This document shows positions 1 to 7,370 of a DNA stretch of 64,000 nucleotides, piece by piece. Position 1 is the stretch's first letter. Each line of letters begins with the position of its first letter. This stretch comes from Pedobacter sp. Bi126 (GTDB taxonomy: Bacteria; Bacteroidota; Bacteroidia; Sphingobacteriales; Sphingobacteriaceae), in NCBI RefSeq assembly GCF_918698245.1, contig NZ_CAKKMS010000002.1, positions 806,001-870,000 of the forward strand. The letters are read 5' to 3'. The notes under the pieces were generated by a model. It was not told the origin of the DNA. It ran no database searches and was given only the letters and a program-made list of their open reading frames with translations. The position numbers were made by a program, and so were the translations under genes.

Positions 1-156
1 TTCGAAATTGCATTTGAGGGAATTGCTGAAAGTAAACGGCATAAAGCAGGTTTAGCGTTGCGTTTTCCACGTATATTGCGGTGGCGAAAAGATAAAAAAG
101 CCGATGAAATTAATACTTTGGAAGATTTGAGGCAGCTATTGCAATCGACTTTGTAA
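1..156 (+). CDS. ATP-dependent DNA ligase, C-terminal end (partial)
   Basis: The window opens inside an open frame that runs 51 codons to a TAA at 154-156. The translated tail contains [17 protein letters not shown] and [14 protein letters not shown], the signature C-terminal OB-fold region of the ATP-dependent DNA ligases found with ligase-associated DNA repair genes. These enzymes seal nicks using ATP. Only the end is present, so the adenylation domain cannot be seen. The next two plus-strand genes encode the helicase and phosphoesterase that normally accompany this ligase, which supports the call. A processing exonuclease gene often lies upstream in this cluster, outside the window if present. 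Confidence 0.85.
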   Translation, partial: FEIAFEGIAESKRHKAGLALRFPRILRWRKDKKADEINTLEDLRQLLQSTL

Positions 157-163
157 TGAGATT

Positions 164-231
164 CCATGGTCTGTGTCCCCACAGACCATGGCGATCATAA
201 TTCGAAAATTTCGGTCTGTGAGGACACAGAC
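164..231. repeat. Pair of REP-like hairpins with the GTCTGTG word
   Basis: Positions 164-191 are a perfect inverted repeat: CCATGGTCTGTG, a 4-nt loop, then CACAGACCATGG. A second hairpin at 214-231 has arms GTCTGTG and CACAGAC around AGGA. The two share the word GGTCTGTG. A partial copy (TGGTCTGTGAGACA) occurs near 28431-28444 in another intergenic region, which suggests a dispersed repeat family. They lie between the ligase stop and the helicase start. They could be read-through hairpins in the operon mRNA or remnants of a REP-type element. Confidence 0.6.
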
Positions 232-435
232 AGAGGAAATAGGTTTAGCTTAAGGGTTTGCCTCACTATTTTAAACCCGACAGCAGCGATACCCTTTTTT
301 GTTATGGATAAATTAACATTTAACGGTAATTACAAAAAAGGTAAAGCGAATGGCAGCACTGCTCTAACCGAAGCATTACTGTTATTTGCTTTTCAAAAAA
401 AATTAGAAAATCATCAAAAGCAGCGATATTTAAGC

Positions 436-2913
436 ATGGACCAAACCAAAACCAAAGGTTATAAAAAGATAAAAGCCTGGCTAAAGGCCAATAAGCGCAA
501 GCCTTTCCAGTTTCAGGAAGATGCCTGGCAGTATTATCTGGATGGTTACAGCGGTTTGGTAAATGCGCCTACAGGTTTCGGGAAAACATTTTCTTTATTT
601 TTAGCCGTAGTAATTGAGGCCTTAAATGCAACTGAAACCAATAATAAAAAAGCGAAAGACCGTTTACAGTTAATCTGGATTACGCCACTCCGCTCCTTGG
701 CCAAAGATATTGCAAGGGCCATGCGCGAAACTTTATTGGAGTTGGAATTGGATTGGCACGTAGGTGTGCGTAATGGTGATACTTCTCAGGCAGAGAAATT
801 GCAGCAGAAAAAATCGATGCCCGAAATTTTGTTGATTACGCCAGAAAGCCTGCACTTGTTACTGGCGCAAAAAGGCGCTTCAACTTTGTTCAAAAATCTT
901 AAATGTATTGTTGCTGATGAATGGCATGAGCTTTTGGGTAGCAAACGAGGTGTGTTGGTAGAGCTGGCCGTATCGCGCATTAAGGGTTTACAAAAGTTAG
1001 AGAAAAACCAGTTTTTAAGAATTTGGGGAATTTCTGCCACTATTGGTAATATTGAAGAGGCACTAGATGTACTCGAACCCAATATGGAGGCCAAACGGAT
1101 TATTGTTAAAGCCGATTTAGAAAAGAAAATCCTCATCAAATCAATTTTACCTGATGATATTGAAACATTGCCTTGGGCCGGACATTTGGGTTTAAAGCTA
1201 GCCTACAAGCTTTTACCGATCATTGAAAAAAGTAAAACCACTTTAATTTTTATCAATACCCGCGGGCAATCGGAAATGTGGTATCAGCATTTGTTGAATA
1301 TCGAACCCGAACTGGCGGGGCGGATTGCCATACACCATGGATCGATAGATTTTGAACTTCGTAACTGGATTGAAGATGCCTTACATACAGGACAGCTGAA
1401 AGCTGTTATTGCCACCTCATCGTTAGATTTGGGGGTAGATTTCAAACCTGTTGATACCGTTGTCCAGGTAGGCTCGCCAAAGGGTGTTGCCAGGTTTTTG
1501 CAAAGGGCGGGCCGCTCGGGCCACTCCCCTCACGAAACTTCTAAAATATATTTTTTACCTACACATGCATTGGAACTGGTAGAAGCAGCAGCAATTAAAG
1601 AAGCAGCCAAAACAAACAATATAGAGAGCCGTGAGCCCTTTATTATGGTATTTGATACCTTGGTTCAATATTTGGTTACACTGGCCATAGGCGACGGATT
1701 TGATGATAAAATCATTTACGAAGAGATTAAGAATACCCATGCTTTTAAGCTTATCCTTCCTGAAGAATGGACCTGGGTAATGCAATTTATTACCTCAGGT
1801 GGAGATAGTTTAAGTGCCTACACCGAATTTAAGAAAGTGGTTAAGGACGAAGATGGGCTTTGGAGAGTAAAGAGCAGACAATTAGCCATGCGACACCGCT
1901 TGCATATTGGAACAATTGTAAGTGATGCCATGTTAAAAGTTAAATTCCTCTCTGGTGGTTACATCGGTATGGTTGAAGAATATTTTGTTACCCGTTTAAA
2001 AGCTGGCGATAATTTCCGTTTGGCTGGCAGGGTGTTAGAATTTATTCAGGTGAAAGATATGACTGTTGTGGTGAGGGTAAGTAAACAAAAAAATGCGATC
2101 TCTCCGAGCTGGAATGGAGGCCGCTTACCTCTTTCTTCCAATTTGGGATCGGTTTTACGGAAAAAATACAATGAAGCATTGGATAAAACACATCAGGATG
2201 AAGAATTAGATGCCGTGTATCCGCTGTTTCTATTGCAGGAAAAACGTTCCCATGTACCCAAAAATGATGAATTACTGATCGAACTCATTAATAACAAAGA
2301 AGGTTTTCATCTCTTTGCCTATCCATTTGAAGGGCGTTTGGTACATGAGGTTTTAGCGGCCCTGGTTGCCTATCGTTTAAGTAAATTGTTGCCCATCAGT
2401 TTTTCTATTGCCATGAACGATTATGGCTTTGAACTTTTGAGTGAAACAGAAATTCCTATGGACGAATCGATTGCCTACGAGGTTTTTTCGCCTTTAAATT
2501 TAACTGAAGATATTACGTTGAGTATCAATTCTACTGAAATGGCAAGACGGAAATTTAGGGATATTGCCTGCATTTCAGGACTCGTTTTTCAGGGCTACCC
2601 TGGTAAATATGTAGCCAATAAGCACCTCCAGTCATCTGCTGGTTTGTTTTTTAATGTTTTTAGCGATTATGACAAACATAATTTACTTTTGCGACAGGCA
2701 TACGACGAAGTTTTTTACCAACAACTGGAAGAGCCAAGGTTGGCGGCAGCATTGGATCGAATCCAGCATGGAGCAATTGTAATCACGAATCCTAAAAGTT
2801 TTACACCGCTGTCCTTCCCGATTAAGGTAGATAGCCTGCGTGAAAATATGAGCTCAGAAGAATTGGAGCAACGGATTATACGGATGAAAGCGGAATCAGA
2901 GAAAATTAAATAA
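436..2913 (+). CDS. Ligase-associated DEXH-box DNA helicase
   Basis: An 825-residue superfamily 2 helicase of the Lhr-like, ligase-associated type. Visible motifs are APTGFGKT at residues 44-51 (Walker A), DEWH at 161-164 (motif II, in place of DEVH/DEAH), SAT at 200-202 and QRAGRSGH at 356-363 (motif VI). A long C-terminal half follows, as in Lhr-type proteins. The frame is open back to 166, but that extension runs through a REP-like hairpin and has no helicase-like sequence. The ATG at 436 gives the usual length and begins just before the conserved KPFQFQ segment. It sits between the DNA ligase and PdeM genes and probably works with them in DNA repair. The family is clear; its substrate is inferred. 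Confidence 0.9.
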   Translation: MDQTKTKGYKKIKAWLKANKRKPFQFQEDAWQYYLDGYSGLVNAPTGFGKTFSLFLAVVIEALNATETNNKKAKDRLQLIWITPLRSLAKDIARAMRETLLELELDWHVGVRNGDTSQAEKLQQKKSMPEILLITPESLHLLLAQKGASTLFKNLKCIVADEWHELLGSKRGVLVELAVSRIKGLQKLEKNQFLRIWGISATIGNIEEALDVLEPNMEAKRIIVKADLEKKILIKSILPDDIETLPWAGHLGLKLAYKLLPIIEKSKTTLIFINTRGQSEMWYQHLLNIEPELAGRIAIHHGSIDFELRNWIEDALHTGQLKAVIATSSLDLGVDFKPVDTVVQVGSPKGVARFLQRAGRSGHSPHETSKIYFLPTHALELVEAAAIKEAAKTNNIESREPFIMVFDTLVQYLVTLAIGDGFDDKIIYEEIKNTHAFKLILPEEWTWVMQFITSGGDSLSAYTEFKKVVKDEDGLWRVKSRQLAMRHRLHIGTIVSDAMLKVKFLSGGYIGMVEEYFVTRLKAGDNFRLAGRVLEFIQVKDMTVVVRVSKQKNAISPSWNGGRLPLSSNLGSVLRKKYNEALDKTHQDEELDAVYPLFLLQEKRSHVPKNDELLIELINNKEGFHLFAYPFEGRLVHEVLAALVAYRLSKLLPISFSIAMNDYGFELLSETEIPMDESIAYEVFSPLNLTEDITLSINSTEMARRKFRDIACISGLVFQGYPGKYVANKHLQSSAGLFFNVFSDYDKHNLLLRQAYDEVFYQQLEEPRLAAALDRIQHGAIVITNPKSFTPLSFPIKVDSLRENMSSEELEQRIIRMKAESEKIK

Positions 2914-2921
2914 ATGTATCT

Positions 2922-2972
2922 TCTTGGATCTGTCGGAATTTAAAAGATGCTTTGACAGGTTCAGGATGACAT
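2922..2972. repeat. Degenerate interspersed repeat of the GTCATCCTGAA family
   Basis: The stretch ends in GGTTCAGGATGAC, the complement of GTCATCCTGAACC, with a degenerate partner arm (GGATCTGTCGGAATTTAAAAG) before it. Related elements beginning GTCAT are found at about 13012, 18817, 24450 and 45098. It fills the 71-bp gap between the helicase and pdeM genes. No other signal is apparent in this gap. Confidence 0.5.
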
Positions 2973-2984
2973 AAAGCGAAATAA

Positions 2985-3623
2985 ATGAACATTACAAGCC
3001 AGGGCGAAGAAGTGATTTTAGATAAAGAAAGGGCTTTGTTTTTACCTAAACATCAGCTTTTAGCCATAAGCGATCTGCATCTGGGTAAATCCGCGCACTT
3101 CCGTCAGGCCGGTTTGCAAGTACCTTCTACCATTGCCCAAACAGATCTTCAACGCTTAAGTTTGTTGATCAAACAATACAATCCTACAACATTGCTAATT
3201 AATGGGGATATGTTTCATCATGGTTTAAATACCGATATTGATGAATTTTCAGTATGGAGAAAACAATACCAAGAGCTTAATTTTCTATTGGTAAAGGGGA
3301 ACCACGATAGGCTTTCAGATGCCAATTATGCTGCAATGAATATCGAAATACATGAACCCAGTTTTTGCCAGGGGCCGTTTTGCTTTATTCACGATGCCCC
3401 AAATGGTATGGAAGAAGAATTATACCCCATCAGTGGCCATATCCATCCAGGTGTAACCATTGTGGGCAAAGCCAAACAAAGATTAAAATTTCCATGCTTC
3501 TATTTTGGTAAAGACTACGCCGTTTTGCCCGCTTTTAGTTTATTTACCGGACTTTATACGGTCTATCCGAAAGCAAACGAACGTATTTTTGCAGTAACGC
3601 CTAAAAGTGTAGTAGAAGTTTAG
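2985..3623 (+). CDS. pdeM: Ligase-associated metallophosphoesterase/endonuclease PdeM
   Basis: A 212-residue calcineurin-like phosphoesterase. The metal-binding motifs appear in order: SDLHLGK (29-35), NGDMFHH (73-79), KGNHDR (104-109) and GHIHPG (151-156). Small proteins of this type encoded beside an ATP-dependent DNA ligase and Lhr-like helicase are annotated as the ligase-associated DNA damage response endonuclease PdeM. The gene begins 71 bp after the helicase on the same strand, so co-transcription is likely. Its stop codon overlaps the stop of the convergent thioredoxin gene. Nuclease activity in this organism is inferred from the family. Confidence 0.85.
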   Translation: MNITSQGEEVILDKERALFLPKHQLLAISDLHLGKSAHFRQAGLQVPSTIAQTDLQRLSLLIKQYNPTTLLINGDMFHHGLNTDIDEFSVWRKQYQELNFLLVKGNHDRLSDANYAAMNIEIHEPSFCQGPFCFIHDAPNGMEEELYPISGHIHPGVTIVGKAKQRLKFPCFYFGKDYAVLPAFSLFTGLYTVYPKANERIFAVTPKSVVEV

Positions 3624-3916
3624 GCGTGAGCATCAATTACTTGTTTCAACTGCGATGCCTGTAAAACACCACTTTGTCTCCAAACCTGTTTTCCGTTTTT
3701 AAAGAGAATTAAAGTAGGTACACCTTGAATATTAAAAGAAGTAGCAGCTGGTTGATTTTTATCGATATCTACTTTAATGATAGAAACAGCATCGCCAACC
3801 TGAGATTTTAACTGCTCTAAAATCGGCTTCATCATTTTACAAGGACCGCACCACTCGGCAAAAAAATCAACAAGAACAGGTTTATCACCGTTAATTAAAT
3901 CTGAAAACTTAGCCAT
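3620..3916 (-). CDS. trxA: Thioredoxin
   Basis: A 98-residue cytoplasmic thioredoxin with the WCGPC redox motif at 22-26, the preceding DFFAE segment, and the conserved cis-proline loop ([11 protein letters not shown]). There is no signal peptide or extra domain, and length is slightly under the usual 105. It reduces protein disulfides using electrons from thioredoxin reductase, which is not encoded here. It is the last gene of a minus-strand series from lptD and is convergent with pdeM; the two stop codons share four bases (TTAG, 3620-3623). Confidence 0.93.
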   Translation of the reverse strand: MAKFSDLINGDKPVLVDFFAEWCGPCKMMKPILEQLKSQVGDAVSIIKVDIDKNQPAATSFNIQGVPTLILFKNGKQVWRQSGVLQASQLKQVIDAHA

Positions 3917-3967
3917 GATATTTGTGTTTATTTAGAAACAACGATGAAACACTTTGGTTTTAAATGA

Positions 3968-3998
3968 AAGAAGTCAAGTTTTAAAAACTTGACTTCTT
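3968..3998 (-). terminator. Long perfect hairpin after the ferritin-like gene
   Basis: AAGAAGTCAAGTTTT (3968-3982) is followed after one base by its exact reverse complement (3984-3998), a 15-bp perfect dyad. It lies 32 bp downstream of the 4031-4645 gene and before trxA on the minus strand. The U-run is provided only by the AT-rich arm itself, so it is a plausible but not textbook intrinsic terminator. It implies that trxA may have its own promoter. Confidence 0.5.
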
Positions 3999-4030
3999 AG
4001 TATATTTTCGCCATGACGATTAGCGATTAT

Positions 4031-4645
4031 TTAAGCACTTATCGGCAATTCTGCAGCTAAGGCAGCAATCCAACTTTCAAATAAAGCTTTTTCAATTTTG
4101 ATTACTTCAGCTGCATGATTTCCCCAATCATCAGAAAAACTAACCAGTTGGTTCATCATTTCTTCTAAGTGGCCTTCTTCTTCTAAAATAATCGATTTTA
4201 CGTTTACTTTGCTTTTAGCTTCATCTAAAACCGCTTGATAAATTGGATACAGTTCATCGGCACGTACTTCAATCGTGTAGGTAACAAATAAATAGGCAGC
4301 GAATTTTAGATCGTAACCGGAAAGATTAAATACAGCTTTTAAATAACGACAAACCGCAATATCCAAAGCATGCAAATAGTATTTTGTATGATTTGGAGAT
4401 AACAACTCGGCATTGGTGTAAGTTTTACAAAGCGTCTCGTCAATCTTCGAAATCTGCTTTTTTAAATAATAAGCATGACGATGCTCTTCTGCAGCGTGTT
4501 TAAGAATAATCAGGTTTACATTTTCTTTATGCTCTGAAGCTGAAATCTTCTTTGCACCTGCATTTTCCATATAAGATAACGTATTTAACCATTTGGCATG
4601 CAGCACGTTATCCGAAACTATTGATTTTAAATTTGAAGCTAACAT
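4031..4645 (-). CDS. Ferritin-like di-iron protein of unknown function
   Basis: A 204-residue all-helical protein without signal peptide. The spacing of acidic and histidine residues fits the ferritin-like four-helix di-iron fold: E27, then E54xxH57 in EEHRH, then E126 in the TYTIEVRADE helix, then E156xxH159 in EEEGHLEEM. This E / ExxH / E / ExxH pattern is seen directly; the conclusion that it binds two irons is inferred from the fold class. I cannot place it in a named family such as bacterioferritin, Dps or AurF. It lies between the E2 acyltransferase and thioredoxin genes on the same strand, with gaps of about 70 and 115 bp, so an oxidoreductase or oxygen-linked role is possible. Confidence 0.65.
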   Translation of the reverse strand: MLASNLKSIVSDNVLHAKWLNTLSYMENAGAKKISASEHKENVNLIILKHAAEEHRHAYYLKKQISKIDETLCKTYTNAELLSPNHTKYYLHALDIAVCRYLKAVFNLSGYDLKFAAYLFVTYTIEVRADELYPIYQAVLDEAKSKVNVKSIILEEEGHLEEMMNQLVSFSDDWGNHAAEVIKIEKALFESWIAALAAELPISA

Positions 4646-4716
4646 TCTTGATTGTTAAACTGTAAATTGTTTAATTGTTGACCTTACATCAACTGAAAAA
4701 GTTAATTGTAAACTGA

Positions 4717-6066
4717 CTAAATTTCTCTGTTCAGGTCCCAGCTTTCTAAATAATCTGCTACTCTACGTACAAACATACCGCCTAATGATCCATCTACAAC
4801 CCTGTGGTCGTAAGATAAAGACAAGAACATCATGTGTCTGATCGCAATTACATCACCATGTTCGGTTTCTAAAACAGCTGGTTTCTTTTTAATGGCACCT
4901 ACGGCTAAAATAGCCACCTGAGGCTGGTTAATAATTGGTGTACCCATTACATTGCCGAAGCTACCTACATTGGTTAAAGTAAAGGTGCCGCCTTGCGTTT
5001 CATCAGGTTTTAATTTAGAGTTTCTCGCTCTTGCAGCTAAATCATTAACTGCTTTTGTTAAGCCAACCAAATTTAACTGATCGGCATTTCTAATTACAGG
5101 AACGATTAGGTTTCCACTTGGTAAAGCGGCAGCCATACCAATATTGATATCACGTTTTTTGATAATCTGCGTGCCGTTAACCGAAACATTGATCATCGGG
5201 AAATCTTTTATGGCTTTAGCAACTGCCTCTACAAATATTGGTGTAAAGGTTATCTTTTCATTTTCACGCTTTTCGAAGCTGTTTTTTACTTTATTGCGCC
5301 ATAAAACCATATTGGTTACGTCGGCTTCAACAAACGAAGTTACATGCGGTGAAGTTGTTTTGCTCATTACCATATGATCGGCAATCAGTTTACGCATTCT
5401 ATCCATCTCTATAATTTCGTCGCCACCACTAACACTGGTTGTTGATGTTTTATTTACAACTGGTGCTGAACTTGTTTTATTTTCAACCGTTTGGTTTGTT
5501 GGAGGAATAGGCGCTGTTATACTAACTGTCTTAGTTAAGATTGGCCCTGCACCATTTTTATTGGCAATATAATCTAATAGATCATCTTTATTTAACCGTC
5601 CATCAGCACCGGAGCCTTTAATCGCATCAAGCTCGGCTAACGAAATATTTTCTTGCGCAGCAATACTTTTAACCAGAGGCGAATAAAAGCGGTCAGACGA
5701 ACTGAAATCAGTTGCTACAGTAGTATTCTCTGATGGCAGTTGTGCAATTCCAGGAATAGTTTCAATTTTTTCTTCAGCTATTGGCTTTTCTGTCACTGGA
5801 GTTTCTGTTATAGCGGTTTCTCCACCTTCAGTTTCAATAATGGCAATTACATCGCCCACCTGGGCAACTTCATCTGCAGCAAATAACTGTTTTACCAATT
5901 TACCGGCAACCGGAGAAGGAACTTCAGAGTCTACCTTATCAGTAGCGATTTCCAGAATGGTATCATCTAAATCAATAGAATCACCTGGTTGTTTTACCCA
6001 TTTAATCACCGTTGCTTCCGCAACACTTTCACCCATTTTTGGTAACAATAGTTCGTATTGAGCCAT
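4717..6066 (-). CDS. 2-oxo acid dehydrogenase E2 (dihydrolipoamide acyltransferase)
   Basis: A 449-residue E2 core protein. The N-terminal lipoyl domain carries the lipoylation site K44 in ATDKVDSE. A proline/threonine-rich linker follows. A peripheral subunit-binding domain spans about 127-168 (SPLVKSIAAQEN through GADGRLNKDDLLDYI). A second linker leads to the catalytic acyltransferase domain from about 215, with the active-site DHRVVDG near residue 420. One lipoyl domain and the overall layout fit E2 of branched-chain 2-oxoacid or 2-oxoglutarate complexes. The sequence does not decide between these, and no E1 or E3 gene is adjacent. It lies 56 bp after cinA on the same strand. Confidence 0.9.
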   Translation of the reverse strand: MAQYELLLPKMGESVAEATVIKWVKQPGDSIDLDDTILEIATDKVDSEVPSPVAGKLVKQLFAADEVAQVGDVIAIIETEGGETAITETPVTEKPIAEEKIETIPGIAQLPSENTTVATDFSSSDRFYSPLVKSIAAQENISLAELDAIKGSGADGRLNKDDLLDYIANKNGAGPILTKTVSITAPIPPTNQTVENKTSSAPVVNKTSTTSVSGGDEIIEMDRMRKLIADHMVMSKTTSPHVTSFVEADVTNMVLWRNKVKNSFEKRENEKITFTPIFVEAVAKAIKDFPMINVSVNGTQIIKKRDINIGMAAALPSGNLIVPVIRNADQLNLVGLTKAVNDLAARARNSKLKPDETQGGTFTLTNVGSFGNVMGTPIINQPQVAILAVGAIKKKPAVLETEHGDVIAIRHMMFLSLSYDHRVVDGSLGGMFVRRVADYLESWDLNREI

Positions 6067-6122
6067 ATTAAATTACAGTATTTTATATTGGTAATGCTAC
6101 AAAAATACAGTTTTTATTCTTT

Positions 6123-7367
6123 CTAAACTGTTTCTTTAAGGAGATTTAATAACATAGCCAATGCCGATGCTGCAGAACGTTCGATGTTTTGAATGCGTTT
6201 GTTACTGAAATTAAACAACTTAGCTACAGTTTTGTGTTTTGAAGAAATTGCAATCCATACCGTGCCAACTGGTTTGTCTTCTGTTCCACCATCTGGACCG
6301 GCAATGCCACTAACCGCAATAGCATAATCTGTTTTGAAATGTTTAATTGCACCTTCAGCCATTTCTGCAACGGTTTGTTCACTCACGGCGCCAAAGGTAT
6401 TTAAAGTACTTTCTTTTACGCCAAGAATAGATTCTTTAAGTTCGTAGGCATAGGCTACTGCCCCGCCCCAATAAACCGAAGAAGAACCTGGGTGCTGCGT
6501 AATCAGGTGTGCTATGTATCCTCCGGTACAGCTTTCTGCTGTAGATAAAGTTAAACCCTTGCTCTTCATGAGATTCAGGATCGCTTTTTCCAAGGGAATA
6601 TCTTCATCTGTTACGACAAACTTATTTACTTTTGAAATGATCTGTTTGGCGTAAAGCTCAACTTCTTTAAGTAGCGCTGTTTCGTTATCGCCTTTGGCCG
6701 ATAAGCGCAAACGTACTTGTCCTAATTTTGGCAGATAAGCCAATTTGATGTGTGCTGGCAAGCTGTCTTCAATTTCCTCGATCTCTTTGGCTAGGAATGA
6801 TTCGCCTATATTTGCCGTAAGAATAGTTTTATGTACAATAAACGGCAGCTTAAATCTGCTCGTAATTCTCGGTAGAATTTCGTCATCCATCAGGTACATC
6901 ATTTCGTAAGGCACACCTGGCATCGATACAAAAATGGTGTCATTTTGTTCAAACCACATGCAAGGCGCAGTACCATTTTTGTTTACAATAACCTCACAAC
7001 CATCAGGAACATCAGCTTGTTGAATATTGATATCCAATAAAGGGCGTTTGTATTTTTCGAAAATCTGACGAACCATTTCCAATGCTCCGGGATCATTGCG
7101 AAAGCCCATATTGAAATACTTTGCCAAGGTTTTCTTGGTAATATCATCTTTGGTCGGGCCTAACCCACCAGTAATTAAAACAATATCTGCACGTTTTTCT
7201 GCAAGTCCGAGGGCTTCAATAATATGTTGTTCATCATCAGAAACTGAAGTAATCTGCTTAACGGAAACACCAATTAAATTTAACTGTTTAGCCATCCAGG
7301 CAGAATTGGTATCAACGATTTGGCCAATGAGAATCTCATCACCTATGGTAATAATTTCGGCTAGCAT
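6123..7367 (-). CDS. cinA: CinA family nicotinamide-nucleotide amidohydrolase
   Basis: A 414-residue full-length CinA. The N-terminal MoCF/COG1058 domain opens with EIITIGDEILIGQIVDTNS and contains the TGGLGPTKDD loop. The C-terminal CinA/PncC domain has STAESCTGGY and GIAGPDGGTEDKPVGTV. Known family members hydrolyse nicotinamide mononucleotide and ADP-ribose-type dinucleotides, recycling pyridine nucleotides; the competence link is historical. The start is only 3 bp after the lptD stop, so the two are surely co-transcribed and probably translationally coupled. Confidence 0.93.
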   Translation of the reverse strand: MLAEIITIGDEILIGQIVDTNSAWMAKQLNLIGVSVKQITSVSDDEQHIIEALGLAEKRADIVLITGGLGPTKDDITKKTLAKYFNMGFRNDPGALEMVRQIFEKYKRPLLDINIQQADVPDGCEVIVNKNGTAPCMWFEQNDTIFVSMPGVPYEMMYLMDDEILPRITSRFKLPFIVHKTILTANIGESFLAKEIEEIEDSLPAHIKLAYLPKLGQVRLRLSAKGDNETALLKEVELYAKQIISKVNKFVVTDEDIPLEKAILNLMKSKGLTLSTAESCTGGYIAHLITQHPGSSSVYWGGAVAYAYELKESILGVKESTLNTFGAVSEQTVAEMAEGAIKHFKTDYAIAVSGIAGPDGGTEDKPVGTVWIAISSKHKTVAKLFNFSNKRIQNIERSAASALAMLLNLLKETV

Positions 7368-7370
7368 AAT

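Noticed and set aside
166..435. N-terminal extension of the helicase frame by 90 codons
   Set aside because: The extension passes through REP-like hairpins and has no resemblance to helicase N-termini; the ATG at 436 gives a normal length.
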